The notes: generated from the letters alone by a model not told the origin. DNA of 64,000 nucleotides from Pelagimonas sp. (GCA_025210265.1 JAOASD010000006.1:1-64000); one strand, 5' to 3'; positions 17,853 to 26,457 are shown, counted from the first letter of the stretch. Numbers and translations: made by a program.

Positions 17853-19897
17853 TCGCGTTCCGCCGCCTGCCCGGTGGCGGTGATGCGGGCGCGATCCACG
17901 CCACGCGCGACCAGCGCATCGCGAATGGCCTCGGCCCGGCGGCGCGCCAATTGCCGGTTGAGGATCTCGGGGCGATCGCCTGCGGCCTGCGCTTTGATCG
18001 TCAGGTCAAACGCGGTGATCCGCTGACAGGCCCGCGCCACTGCCGCAAGATGCGCCAAGGGGTAGGTCGCGCCAAGCGCGGGCGCAAACCGCCCTTCATG
18101 AAATGGCACAGTGGGCGCGTCCTGCATGGCGCTGCGGCAGGCCTCGGCGCTGGGATCGACATGCACCTGCGGCAGCCAGAGCCCGTCTGAAAACACCTGC
18201 GCCACGCCCAGCACCACATGGCTGCGCCGCGTGCCAGAGGCCGGGGCCTGCGCCCTGTTCACCAGCAAAACCACCCCCTCGGGCATCCCTCCCAGCGCGC
18301 GGCGCAGGGCCTGCGGATCACTGCCTGCGGTCACGGCCAGGTCAAAGGTCATCCGGTCCGGCGCGTGTGTCAGGGTGAACCCGTCCAGCTCGGCCAGCAG
18401 CGGGATCACCGCCTGCAAAGCCCGTATCACGGGCGCGCCACTGGGATCAGGCCCAACCCTTGGATCACCGCGCAAAGGCAGGGAGCCCAGCGCATCGGCG
18501 ATCTCGGAATAGGAAATGTCAGCGGGCAGCTTGCCGCGCAGCGCCACCCCCGTCGCCGCATCATAGGTCAACGTGAACTCCGGCGGCGCGCCATCATCTG
18601 CCAGTTGCAGCTGTGCTGTGCCCGCCGCGCCCAATGCACTACGCGCAACCTGCCGCGCGGTTGGATCTGCGGCGATCCCGGTCAAGCGCACCCCCTGCGC
18701 ATCCAACACCAGCTGCCCGGATTGCAGCCCGCGCAACGCGCGCAGCCCTGCGGTCAAAGGATCCGCCCAGCCCTGCAGATCCGGGTAAGGCCCGTGATCC
18801 AGCAGATCGGCGGCAATAGGCGCGCCGAAACCCTCGGCCAGCGGCGCGGCGATAAAATCACGCGGCACGCGGCCTTTGAACCGCAGGCCTGCGCCATCCC
18901 AATCAATCGTCAGATGCCGCTCTGGCATCGGGTTTTCGGGAATCAGCGACAGGTGCAGCGCATAGCTGTCCGGCAGGTCTATCGCGTTGATCTTGCTAAT
19001 CGTTTCGTCGGGCAAGGGTCCGCCCTGCACCTGAACCAGACCGGGACCAATGCTGATCACACCCTGCGGCAGATCCCCGATCAACGGGGCAATCTGCAGC
19101 GCGACCTCGGCAAAGCCCGGCTGATCCAGCGCCACACCAGCGGCACGCAGATCCACCTTTTGCGCGGCCTCCAACAGACCCAGGTCCTGCGGGTCAAAAT
19201 CCGGCGGCAGCTTGCCCGTGATCTGCAATCCCAGATGCGGATCGCGGGTGATCAGCAGACTGTAGGGCAGTCCGTCATCCAGCACCTCAAGATCCAGATC
19301 CAGTTGATAGGTCTCGGGCAAATCCACCCAAAGCGCGCGCAGAGACGCGGCCTGAGACGGAAGACCAACCACACCGCGCAAACGGATTTGGTGGTCACGC
19401 AGATCAAACCGCCCGCTGCGCATCAGGCCCAGCGACGCCGCCCCGCGCTGCGCCACATCAGCCCAATCGCCATCCGGCACGCCGGTCGCCACGGGCAACG
19501 CGATCTCGGCCCCCAGCGCCGCGCCGATCTGGTCCGACAGACGGGCGCGGGGGACATGGCCCTCGGCCACGACACCCTCGGGCGATTTGTCCAAGGACAG
19601 GGCAAAGGGCGCGATGGCGGGCAGGATGATCAGATCGCTGATCACCTCTTCGACGCCCTGCAGCGCGGCAAGACTGTCGATCACCGACAGTTCCTCGCCC
19701 TCGCTTTCCACGCGGCCAGAAACGGTCACAACCCGGCCTTTCACCGCGATGCTCAGCGGGTGGCGCGCCTGATAGACCGCGCCTTCGGCCTCGGCCTTGA
19801 TGCCCGCCGCAACCAGCGCGTTTTCATCAGGCACACGAAAGACGCCCAGCGCGATGACCGCCAGAATAATCGCCAGAATGGCAAAGAAATCCCGCAT
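17828..19897 (-). CDS. Large OmpA-family protein with BON-like N-terminal domain
   Basis: The product, 689 residues, starts with an N-terminal membrane anchor or signal (MRDFFAILAIILAVIALGVF). A BON-like module follows at about 45-90 (SIAVKGRVVTVSGRVESEGE, with VEEVISDLII). The middle is repeated beta-rich lipid-binding type sequence. The C-terminus is an OmpA-like peptidoglycan-binding domain (FDLTIKAQAAGD, then NRQLARRRAEAIRDALVARG). Architecture suggests an envelope anchor that ties an inner or outer membrane component to peptidoglycan. It overlaps the flavoprotein gene by 25 bp at its 3' end. Family members are known in Rhodobacteraceae without a defined role. Confidence 0.78.
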   Translation of the reverse strand: MRDFFAILAIILAVIALGVFRVPDENALVAAGIKAEAEGAVYQARHPLSIAVKGRVVTVSGRVESEGEELSVIDSLAALQGVEEVISDLIILPAIAPFALSLDKSPEGVVAEGHVPRARLSDQIGAALGAEIALPVATGVPDGDWADVAQRGAASLGLMRSGRFDLRDHQIRLRGVVGLPSQAASLRALWVDLPETYQLDLDLEVLDDGLPYSLLITRDPHLGLQITGKLPPDFDPQDLGLLEAAQKVDLRAAGVALDQPGFAEVALQIAPLIGDLPQGVISIGPGLVQVQGGPLPDETISKINAIDLPDSYALHLSLIPENPMPERHLTIDWDGAGLRFKGRVPRDFIAAPLAEGFGAPIAADLLDHGPYPDLQGWADPLTAGLRALRGLQSGQLVLDAQGVRLTGIAADPTARQVARSALGAAGTAQLQLADDGAPPEFTLTYDAATGVALRGKLPADISYSEIADALGSLPLRGDPRVGPDPSGAPVIRALQAVIPLLAELDGFTLTHAPDRMTFDLAVTAGSDPQALRRALGGMPEGVVLLVNRAQAPASGTRRSHVVLGVAQVFSDGLWLPQVHVDPSAEACRSAMQDAPTVPFHEGRFAPALGATYPLAHLAAVARACQRITAFDLTIKAQAAGDRPEILNRQLARRRAEAIRDALVARGVDRARITATGQAAERDQLDFLWQ

Positions 19898-19916
19898 CGC
19901 GCCGCGCGACCCAGGG

Positions 19917-20771
19917 TCAGATCGCGGCTTTCAGGCTCTCTTCGAGATAGATTTCGCGCAGGCGCATGGCACGCGGACCGACCTGCCCATCGCCCAGCTG
20001 CACCCCGTCAATCGAGATCACCGGCATGACAAAAGCCGAGGCCGAGGTGACAAAGGCCTCATCCGCGCCCTGCGCTTCCTCGATGGTAAAGTTGCGCTCT
20101 TCGACCTCCATCTGGGCCTCACGCGCAAAGCGCAGTACCGCAGCGCGGGTAATCCCATGCAGGATGTTGTTGGACAGCGCGCGGGTCACGATCTTGTTGC
20201 CCTTGATGAAATAGGCGTTGTTGCTGGTGCCCTCGGTGACATAGCCATCCATCACCATCCAGGCATCATCGGCACCCGCCGCCTTGGCCATCATCTTGCC
20301 CATGGACGGATACAGCAGCTGCGTGGTCTTGATGTCACGACGGCCCCAACGCTCATCCTCGACGGAAATGATCTTCAGCGGGTTGACCGCCTCTGCCAGA
20401 CCCGGCTTATTCTGGGTGAACAGCACCACGGTCGGTTCGCAGGTTGCAGGGTCGGGGAATACAAAATCCCGGTCGCCCGGCGCGCCGCGCGTGATCTGCA
20501 GATAGACCAGACCTTCGGTGATGTCGTTCACACGCACCAGCTCGCGGTGGATCTCCAACAGATCGTCAAAACAAGCGGGTTTGGGCATGTCGAGTTCGTT
20601 CAGAGACCGCTCCAGCCGCTTGGCATGACCGTCAAAGTCGATCAGCTTGCCTTCCAGCACGCTGGTCACCTCATAGACCCCATCCGCCATCAAAAAGGCC
20701 CGGTCAAAGATCGAAACCTTGGCTTCGGTTTCAGGCAGGTACTCTCCGTTCAGGTAAACGGTGCGGGTCAT
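19917..20771 (-). CDS. dat: D-amino-acid aminotransferase (class IV PLP enzyme)
   Basis: The product, 284 residues, is a fold-type IV PLP aminotransferase. The likely Schiff-base lysine is K148 in the segment RWGRRDIKTTQLLYPS; the C-terminal TEGTSNNAYFI and the SNNILHGITRAAVL segment form the usual PLP phosphate cup. D-amino-acid transaminases exchange amino groups between D-amino acids and 2-oxo acids, commonly making or using D-glutamate and D-alanine. The gene lies about 30 bp downstream of dgcA on the same strand, and the neighbourhood with dgcA and dgcN supports a D-amino-acid role rather than branched-chain or aminodeoxychorismate lyase activity. The last two remain possible from sequence alone. 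Confidence 0.8.
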   Translation of the reverse strand: MTRTVYLNGEYLPETEAKVSIFDRAFLMADGVYEVTSVLEGKLIDFDGHAKRLERSLNELDMPKPACFDDLLEIHRELVRVNDITEGLVYLQITRGAPGDRDFVFPDPATCEPTVVLFTQNKPGLAEAVNPLKIISVEDERWGRRDIKTTQLLYPSMGKMMAKAAGADDAWMVMDGYVTEGTSNNAYFIKGNKIVTRALSNNILHGITRAAVLRFAREAQMEVEERNFTIEEAQGADEAFVTSASAFVMPVISIDGVQLGDGQVGPRAMRLREIYLEESLKAAI

Positions 20772-20800
20772 TGGCGGGTCTCCTTGGCCTCAAATCGGGG

Positions 20801-21763
20801 TCAGCCCCATAGCGCCGGTTGCGGGGGGTGCACCCCTTCGGCATCAAACAACAAAGGTTGATCACGGTCTTCGGCCAACAGCAAGGGGCCGTCAAGATCC
20901 GTGACCGCCGCACCCTGCGCCACAATCGTCGCCGGAGCCATGGCAAGCGAGCTGCCAACCATGCAGCCGACCATCACCGCATACCCCTCGGCCATGGCCT
21001 GCGCACGCAGGGCCAGCGCCTCGGTCAGGCCGCCAGTCTTGTCCAACTTGATGTTCACCACGTCATATTTGCCCTTCAGTCCGGGCAGCGAGGACCGATC
21101 ATGACAGCTTTCATCGGCACAGACAGGCACAGGGCGATCCATCCCGATCAGCGCCTCATCCGCTTCCGCAGGCAAAGGCTGTTCAACCAACGCCACGCCC
21201 AGACGAGTCAGATGCGGTGCCAGATCAGCATAGACCTCGGCACTCCAGCCCTCATTGGCATCAATGATGATGCGCGAATCCGGGGCGCCCGCGCGCACGG
21301 CCTCCAGCCGAGGCATATCATCCGGCGTGCCCAGCTTGATCTTCAGCAGCGGACGAAACGCGTTTTTGGCCGCTTGGGCCTGCATAGCCTCGGGCGTGTC
21401 CAACGACAGGGTATAGGCGGTGATCTCCGGCCCCGGCGCGGGCAGACCAGCCAGATCCCAGACCCGTTTTCCCGCCCGCTTGGCCTCAAGATCCCACAGC
21501 GCACAATCGACAGCATTGCGCGCAGCCCCGGCAGGCAGCAGATCCTGCAACGCGGCGCGGGTTACATCGGCGGGCAGGCCCTCAATCTCGGCGGTGACAC
21601 TCTCAAGCGTCTCGTCATAACGCGCATAAGGCACACATTCGCCGTAACCCACATGACCATCCCGGCTGACCTTGACGGTCAAAACCTTGGCCTCGGTCCG
21701 CGAGCCGCGCGAAATGGTAAACACCTGCGCCAAACGGAACACATCCCGCGTAACCTCGATCAT
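20801..21763 (-). CDS. dgcA: N-acetyl-D-glutamate racemase DgcA (enolase superfamily)
   Basis: The product, 320 residues, belongs to the enolase superfamily, muconate-lactonizing/dipeptide-epimerase branch. The acid/base lysines of the KxK motif fall at K141 and K143 (LLKIKLGTPDD), the metal ligands in IIIDANEGW (D168), EQPLPAE (E194) and CADESCHD (D217), and the second catalytic lysine at K239 (VVNIKLDKTGG). All key residues are present. The family partner of DgcN, DgcA, interconverts N-acetyl-D- and N-acetyl-L-glutamate in D-glutamate use by marine bacteria. The alternative call is a dipeptide epimerase. The start has AGGAAGGG upstream and lies 82 bp after the dgcN stop. Confidence 0.82.
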   Translation of the reverse strand: MIEVTRDVFRLAQVFTISRGSRTEAKVLTVKVSRDGHVGYGECVPYARYDETLESVTAEIEGLPADVTRAALQDLLPAGAARNAVDCALWDLEAKRAGKRVWDLAGLPAPGPEITAYTLSLDTPEAMQAQAAKNAFRPLLKIKLGTPDDMPRLEAVRAGAPDSRIIIDANEGWSAEVYADLAPHLTRLGVALVEQPLPAEADEALIGMDRPVPVCADESCHDRSSLPGLKGKYDVVNIKLDKTGGLTEALALRAQAMAEGYAVMVGCMVGSSLAMAPATIVAQGAAVTDLDGPLLLAEDRDQPLLFDAEGVHPPQPALWG

Positions 21764-21780
21764 GCGCGCGCCCTTCCTGT

Positions 21781-21833
21781 TTCTTCTTGGTCAAAATACT
21801 CAAATGCGACCGCGCCACGGGGCAGCGCGGTCG
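21781..21833. repeat. Intergenic motif TTCTTCTTGGtcAAAATAC plus hairpin (copy 2), likely terminator between dgcN and dgcA
   Basis: Second copy of the motif seen near tilS, matching at 17 of 19 positions (21781-21799). On the minus strand a 9-bp GC stem (CGACCGCGC with GCGCGGTCG, 21807-21833) ends dgcN and is followed by a moderately T-rich stretch that includes the motif. It then runs into the AAGAAGAA segment and AGGAAGGG ahead of dgcA. A partial terminator or processing site is inferred. Confidence 0.55.
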
Positions 21834-21845
21834 TCGATGAGAGCC

Positions 21846-22847
21846 TTACAGCGCCGCCAGCGCCTCTGCCAGACGGTCGGCGCCATGGCGGAACGGATCC
21901 ACAGTGGGCAGACCCAGCTTGGCCTCGACCTCGGCGCAATAGGCGTTGGCCTCGTCTTCGCTCATGTGCTGTGTGTTGATCGACACGCCCACAACCTGAC
22001 AGGCCGGGTTTGCCACGCGGGCCAGCGGCAGCGCCGTGTCGCGCAATGCCTCCAGCGTCGGCAGCTCATAGTCCGGCAGGCCACGCATATGGGCACGGGT
22101 CGGTTCGTGGCTAAGGATCAACGCATCCGGCGCGCCGCCATGCACCAGCGCCATAGTCACACCGGAATAGGACACGTGAAACAGACTGCCCTGCCCCTCG
22201 ATGATATCCCAGTGATCGTCATCATTGTCCGGGGTCAGCCACTCGACCGAGCCCGCCATGAAATCCGCCACAACCGCGTCCAGCGGCACACCGTCGCCGG
22301 TGATCAGAATGCCGGTCTGGCCGGTGGCGCGGAAGGTCGATTTCATGCCCTTTTCACGCATCGCCTTGTCCAGAGCCAGCGCGGTGTACATCTTGCCGAC
22401 CGAACAATCAGTGCCCACGGCCAGCACACGCTTGCCGCTGCGTTTTTTGCCATTGGCGATCGGATAATCGACCTCGGGCACACGCACATCATGCAGCTCG
22501 CGGCCGCAGGCTTTGGCCACAGCAGCCAGATCTTCTTCGTCCCGCAGCAGGTTGTGCAGGCCCGAGGCCAGATCCAACCCTTCCTCAAGCGCCTGTACCA
22601 GAACCTTTTTCCAGGCCTGGCTGATCACGCCGCCCCGGTTGGCAACGCCAATCACCAGCGTCTTGGCACCCGCTTCCAGCGCCTCGGTCAGGGTCATGTC
22701 CGGCAGGCCCATATCGGCGTTACAGCCCTCCATGCGGAATTGACCCACACAGTTTTCCGGGCGCCAGTCCTTGATGCCCTGCGCGACCTTGGCCGCAAGC
22801 GGATCGGGCGCATCGCCCAGGAAGAGCAGGTAAGGGGTCTTGATCAT
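21846..22847 (-). CDS. dgcN: D-glutamate N-acetyltransferase DgcN (DUF1611 family)
   Basis: The product, 333 residues, begins MIKTPYLLFLGDAPDPLAAK. A P-loop-like segment AVGTDCSVGKMYTALALD sits near the middle, and the C-terminal DUF1611-type part reads ILSHEPTRAHMRGLPDYELP. The family is now named DgcN and is reported to acetylate D-glutamate before DgcA racemises it; I place it here from recognition of the family and the pairing with dgcA. The P-loop also gave rise to older GTPase-like annotations. The start at 22847 has GGAGG; the longer frame to 22901 is not supported. It is divergent from mcl1 across a region with a perfect palindrome. Confidence 0.85.
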   Translation of the reverse strand: MIKTPYLLFLGDAPDPLAAKVAQGIKDWRPENCVGQFRMEGCNADMGLPDMTLTEALEAGAKTLVIGVANRGGVISQAWKKVLVQALEEGLDLASGLHNLLRDEEDLAAVAKACGRELHDVRVPEVDYPIANGKKRSGKRVLAVGTDCSVGKMYTALALDKAMREKGMKSTFRATGQTGILITGDGVPLDAVVADFMAGSVEWLTPDNDDDHWDIIEGQGSLFHVSYSGVTMALVHGGAPDALILSHEPTRAHMRGLPDYELPTLEALRDTALPLARVANPACQVVGVSINTQHMSEDEANAYCAEVEAKLGLPTVDPFRHGADRLAEALAAL

Positions 22848-22957
22848 CGCAGCCTCCAGCAAAAAGTTATCTTTGAGTGATTTTAAGCGCCGCCGACGCA
22901 ATTATTGACCGAAGCACATCTGATATTGTCAAAATTCGGGTGAAATCCGCGCAAACA

Positions 22958-22981
22958 GCAAAATTCTTCGAAGAATTTTGC
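22958..22981. promoter_or_regulatory. Perfect 24-bp palindrome between dgcN and mcl1, operator candidate
   Basis: The half-site GCAAAATTCTTC is followed directly by its exact complement GAAGAATTTTGC, giving 12+12 bp with no mismatch and no spacer. It lies 111 bp upstream of the dgcN start and 128 bp upstream of the mcl1 start, in a clean divergent intergenic region. Such symmetry usually marks a dimeric repressor or activator site. The regulator is not identified. Confidence 0.6.
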
Positions 22982-23108
22982 GCGCGCCGCACGCATTGCG
23001 CAGAAAACGACGCCACGGTGCAGCATCGGATTTTGCTTGCGCAGCATTCCGCAATTTAATAACCCATCGGGCGACGTAAACGTAATTTCCTTACCGAAGG
23101 GGAAACCC

Positions 23109-24068
23109 ATGTCCTTCCGCATTCAGCCCGCCGCCCCGGCACGCCCCAATCGCTGCCAGCTGTTCGGCCCCGGCTCCAACACCAAGCTCTTTGCCAAAAT
23201 GGCTGCCTCGGCGGCTGACGTGATCAACCTCGACCTCGAGGATTCCGTCGCCCCCAGCGACAAGGACATGGCCCGCGCCAATGTGATCGAGGCCCTGAAC
23301 ACCGTGGATTGGGGCAACAAATACATGTCCGTGCGTATTAACGGTCTGGACACACCCTACTGGTATCGTGACGTGGTGGACCTGCTGGAACAGGCCGGCG
23401 ACCGTATTGATCAGATCATGATCCCCAAGGTCGGCTGCGCCGCCGATGTCTACGCCGTGGACGCGCTGGTCACCGCGATCGAAACCGCCAAGGGCCGCAC
23501 CAAACCTGTCAGCTTTGAGGTGATCATCGAATCCGCCGCAGGCATCGCCCATGTCGAAGAAATCGCCGCCTCCTCGCCCCGCCTGCAGGCCATAAGCCTG
23601 GGCGCTGCGGATTTCGCCGCCTCAATGGGGATGCAGACCACCGGGATCGGCGGGACGCAGGAAAACTATTACATGGTGCGCGAAGGCCAGAAACACTGGT
23701 CCGATCCGTGGCACTGGGCGCAGGCCGCCATCGTCGCCGCCTGCCGCACCCATGGCGTTCTGCCGGTTGACGGCCCGTTCGGCGATTTCAGCGATGACGA
23801 AGGCTATATCGCCCAGGCCAAGCGTTCCGCCACGCTGGGCATGGTCGGCAAATGGGCCATCCACCCCAAGCAGATCGCCCTGGCCAACGAGGTCTTCACC
23901 CCCTCGGACGAAGCCGTGAACGAAGCGCGCGAGATCCTCGCCGCGATGGAGCAGGCCAAGGCCAATGGCGAAGGTGCCACGGTCTACAAAGGCCGTCTGG
24001 TCGACATCGCCAGCATCAAACAGGCCGAAGTGATCGTCGCCCAGGCAGAGTTGATCGCCGCATCCTAA
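23109..24068 (+). CDS. mcl1: L-malyl-CoA/beta-methylmalyl-CoA lyase
   Basis: The product, 319 residues, cleaves beta-methylmalyl-CoA to glyoxylate plus propionyl-CoA and (reverse) condenses acetyl-CoA with glyoxylate; these are steps of the ethylmalonyl-CoA pathway for acetate assimilation without isocitrate lyase. The CitE-like TIM barrel shows the metal site INLDLEDSVAP early on, VIIESAAGIAHVEEIAASSP in the middle, and the long block LGAADFAASMGMQTTGIGGT. Protein length and the start MSFRIQPAAPARPNRCQLFG match the Rhodobacter Mcl1 as I remember it. The start at 23109 has AAGGGG. A rho-independent terminator follows. Confidence 0.94.
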   Translation: MSFRIQPAAPARPNRCQLFGPGSNTKLFAKMAASAADVINLDLEDSVAPSDKDMARANVIEALNTVDWGNKYMSVRINGLDTPYWYRDVVDLLEQAGDRIDQIMIPKVGCAADVYAVDALVTAIETAKGRTKPVSFEVIIESAAGIAHVEEIAASSPRLQAISLGAADFAASMGMQTTGIGGTQENYYMVREGQKHWSDPWHWAQAAIVAACRTHGVLPVDGPFGDFSDDEGYIAQAKRSATLGMVGKWAIHPKQIALANEVFTPSDEAVNEAREILAAMEQAKANGEGATVYKGRLVDIASIKQAEVIVAQAELIAAS

Positions 24069-24088
24069 GGCGACCTGAATAAGACATG

Positions 24089-24118
24089 AAAGCCCGGCCC
24101 TAGCGCCGGGCTTTTTCT
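24089..24118 (+). terminator. Rho-independent terminator of mcl1
   Basis: The stem AGCCCGGC (24091-24098) pairs with GCCGGGCT (24105-24112) over a six-base loop and is followed by TTTTCTTT. It lies 20 bp after the mcl1 stop codon. Confidence 0.88.
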
Positions 24119-24161
24119 TTGGCATGGTCTTTGCCGGGTACATACTGCGGGCGAGAAAGGC

Positions 24162-24614
24162 TCAGGCGCGCTCATCCTTGGGCGAGCCCATGACCACATA
24201 GGTCTGCATCGAACGCAGTTCAGGCAGGACACCAACCACATCGGTGTGAAACTCTTTGAAAGCCGGCAGGTCGGCCACCTCAACCCGCAGCAGGTATTCC
24301 ACCGTGCCGGTGATATTGTGGCATTCGCGCACCTGCGGGGCCAGTTTCATCGCCCGTTCAAAGGATTCCTGCGCCTGCTTGGTGTGCACGCTTAACCCCA
24401 CGGCCAGATAGGCCACAAACCCGATACCGGTTTTCTCGGGCGCCAGCACCGCGCGATAGCCTGAGATCACACCGTTTTTCTCCAGCGCAGCAACGCGGCG
24501 CAGGCAGGCCGAGGGAGACAGGCCGACCCGTTCGGCCAGTGCAAGGTTGCTCATCCGGCCATCGCGGGTGAGTTCGCGCAATATATTGCGGTCGATACAA
24601 TCCAGTTCGCTCAT
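24162..24614 (-). CDS. Lrp/AsnC family transcriptional regulator
   Basis: The product, 150 residues, has the N-terminal helix-turn-helix of the Lrp family (SNLALAERVGLSPSACLRRVAALEKNGVI, about 21-49). A C-terminal RAM ligand-binding domain follows (VGLSVHTKQAQESFERAMKL, then VRECHNITGTVEYLLRVEV). It is divergent from a LysE-type exporter gene with 72 bp between, the classic arrangement for an amino-acid-responsive Lrp protein that controls its neighbour. Palindromic sites sharing the core CGCAATAT lie in its own 5' end and in the intergenic region. Confidence 0.93.
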   Translation of the reverse strand: MSELDCIDRNILRELTRDGRMSNLALAERVGLSPSACLRRVAALEKNGVISGYRAVLAPEKTGIGFVAYLAVGLSVHTKQAQESFERAMKLAPQVRECHNITGTVEYLLRVEVADLPAFKEFHTDVVGVLPELRSMQTYVVMGSPKDERA

Positions 24615-24655
24615 TTGTTGCGAAACATGAACCCAAACACAATATTTCGCAATAT
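24577..24655. promoter_or_regulatory. Two palindromic sites around the Lrp-gene start
   Basis: Site one is the perfect 14-bp palindrome CGCAATATATTGCG at 24577-24590, inside the first codons of the Lrp gene. Site two is ATATTTCGCAATAT at 24642-24655 in the intergenic region, with ATATT/AATAT arms. Both contain CGCAATAT, and the two cores are about 71 bp apart, close to seven helical turns. Autoregulation and control of the LysE gene are inferred. Confidence 0.5.
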
Positions 24656-24686
24656 CACGGCGTGAAAACGCTGCGATACAGGCGTC

Positions 24687-25277
24687 ATGACGACTGATAT
24701 CCTTTTCGCCCTTGCCCTGTTCTGCGCAGCGACGCTGTTCACACCGGGGCCGAACAACCTGATGCTGATGGCCTCAGGCGCCAATTTTGGCCTGCGCCGC
24801 AGTGTGCCGCATCTGGCCGGTGTTGCGCTGGGGTTTCCGTTGATGATCGTCCCGGTCGGGCTGGGTGTGATGCAGGTGTTTGAACTGTGGCCCATCACAG
24901 AAACCGCGCTGCGCATCGCGTCGATCTGCTATCTGCTGTATCTGGCCTGGAAGATCGCCCATGCTACCCCGCCAAAAGAGGTCAGCGCCGAGGCGCGCCC
25001 GCTGAGCTTTCTGCAGGCGGTGGCGTTTCAATGGGTCAACCCAAAGGCATGGTCCATGGCGCTGGGGGCGATCACGCTGTATGCCGCTTCACGCGAATTG
25101 GGACAAATCCTGTGGGTCGCGGGCAGTTTCCTTGTGCTGGGCAGCCTTTCGGCCCTGACCTGGACAACGCTGGGCACCGGGGTGCGCCGCATTCTGGCCA
25201 AACCCGAAAGACTGCGGATGTTCAACTGGACCATGGCGGCGGCGCTGATCCTGTCAATGGTGCCGGTGCTGATCTGA
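24687..25277 (+). CDS. LysE family translocator (amino-acid exporter)
   Basis: The product, 196 residues, has the usual six hydrophobic segments of the LysE/RhtB family. The motif FTPGPNNLMLMASGANFGLR is at the first helix pair, and a conserved FLQAVAFQWVNPKAW block lies near 110. It most likely exports an amino acid or related compound. The divergent Lrp regulator supports this. Confidence 0.92.
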   Translation: MTTDILFALALFCAATLFTPGPNNLMLMASGANFGLRRSVPHLAGVALGFPLMIVPVGLGVMQVFELWPITETALRIASICYLLYLAWKIAHATPPKEVSAEARPLSFLQAVAFQWVNPKAWSMALGAITLYAASRELGQILWVAGSFLVLGSLSALTWTTLGTGVRRILAKPERLRMFNWTMAAALILSMVPVLI

Positions 25278-25432
25278 ACCGCACGGACACTGCGGCTCGG
25301 GCCAGCCACACAGGGCCGTCGCCCCTTCCTCTGGCCCGAACTATGGCGCATGGGCTTGCGACAAATCTTGCTTTGTTGCATTTGGGCATCCGCGCGGCCA
25401 TATAGCGCATGACGCAAGGAGACAGCCCCGGC

Positions 25433-26395
25433 ATGACCCATTACCTCGACTTCGAAAAACCCCTGGCTGAAATTGAAGGCAAGGCAGAAGAATTGCGCGC
25501 CATGGCGCGGGACAATGAGGACATGGACATCGAGGACGAAGCCGTCGCGCTGGATCGCAAGGCCGACGCCCTGCTGCAAGACCTCTACAAAAAGCTGTCG
25601 CCCTGGCGCAAATGCCAGGTCGCGCGCCATCCCGACCGCCCCCATTGCAAAGATTACATCGACGCGCTGTTCACCGAATATACGCCGCTGGCCGGGGACC
25701 GGAACTTTGCCGATGACCATGCGGTGATGGGCGGGCTGGCGCGGTTCCGCGACAAACCCGTCGTCGTGATCGGCCATGAAAAGGGCAATGACACCCAAAG
25801 TCGGATCGCGCGCAATTTCGGCATGGCCCGCCCCGAAGGCTATCGCAAAGCGATTCGCCTGATGGAGATGGCCGACCGCTTTGGCCTGCCCGTGGTGACG
25901 CTGGTCGACACGCCCGGCGCCTATCCCGGAAAAGGTGCCGAAGAGCGCGGCCAGTCCGAAGCCATCGCCCGCAGCACCGAAAAATGCCTGCAAATCGGCG
26001 TGCCGCTGGTCAGCGTGATCATCGGCGAAGGCGGCTCTGGCGGGGCGGTGGCCTTTGCCACGGCGAACCGCGTCGCGATGCTGGAACATTCGGTCTATTC
26101 CGTGATCTCGCCCGAGGGCTGCGCCAGCATCCTGTGGAAAGACTCGGACAAGATGCGCGAAGCGGCCGAGGCCCTGCGCCTGACCGCCCAAGATTTGAAC
26201 AAGCTGGGCGTGGCCGACCGCATCATCCCCGAACCGCTGGGCGGTGCCCATCGCGACCGCAGCGCGACGCTGGATCAGGTGGGCGCGGCCATCGCGGGGA
26301 TGCTGCAGGATCTCAGCGATATGGCCCCCAAGGATCTGATCGCCGCCCGGCGCAAGAAATTCCTGGGACTGGGGTCCAAGGGGCTGGCCGCCTAA
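25433..26395 (+). CDS. accA: Acetyl-CoA carboxylase carboxyltransferase subunit alpha
   Basis: The product, 320 residues, is the alpha subunit of the carboxyltransferase that forms malonyl-CoA, the committed step of fatty-acid synthesis. The start [20 protein letters not shown] is preceded by AAGGAG. Family blocks visible are [19 protein letters not shown], the [20 protein letters not shown] block with the oxyanion-loop residues, and [20 protein letters not shown]. The open frame extends eight codons further upstream, but the shorter start fits the family. It stands alone here with accD not adjacent, which is normal in many alphaproteobacteria. Confidence 0.97.
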   Translation: MTHYLDFEKPLAEIEGKAEELRAMARDNEDMDIEDEAVALDRKADALLQDLYKKLSPWRKCQVARHPDRPHCKDYIDALFTEYTPLAGDRNFADDHAVMGGLARFRDKPVVVIGHEKGNDTQSRIARNFGMARPEGYRKAIRLMEMADRFGLPVVTLVDTPGAYPGKGAEERGQSEAIARSTEKCLQIGVPLVSVIIGEGGSGGAVAFATANRVAMLEHSVYSVISPEGCASILWKDSDKMREAAEALRLTAQDLNKLGVADRIIPEPLGGAHRDRSATLDQVGAAIAGMLQDLSDMAPKDLIAARRKKFLGLGSKGLAA

Positions 26396-26430
26396 GCCTC
26401 CCCCCCCTTCAGACAATCGAAATTCATGCA

Positions 26431-26457
26431 GCACCCGGAGCCGATGGCTTCGGGTGT
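26431..26457 (+). terminator. Hairpin downstream of accA, possible terminator
   Basis: The sequence GCACCCGGAGCC pairs with GGCTTCGGGTGT around a GAT loop (26431-26457), with one mismatch. It is followed by TAACCTTTCGTTTGCAATTG rather than a clean T-run, so it is a weak terminator at best. Confidence 0.45.

Noticed and set aside
18218-20029. 603-codon frame opposite the OmpA/BON gene
   Set aside because: Antisense shadow: basic, repetitive sequence with no start signal or domain, and it covers a clear gene on the other strand.
22847-22901. Longer N-terminus for dgcN
   Set aside because: The extra 18 residues (Arg-rich) precede a good GGAGG site and do not match the family start, so 22847 was used.
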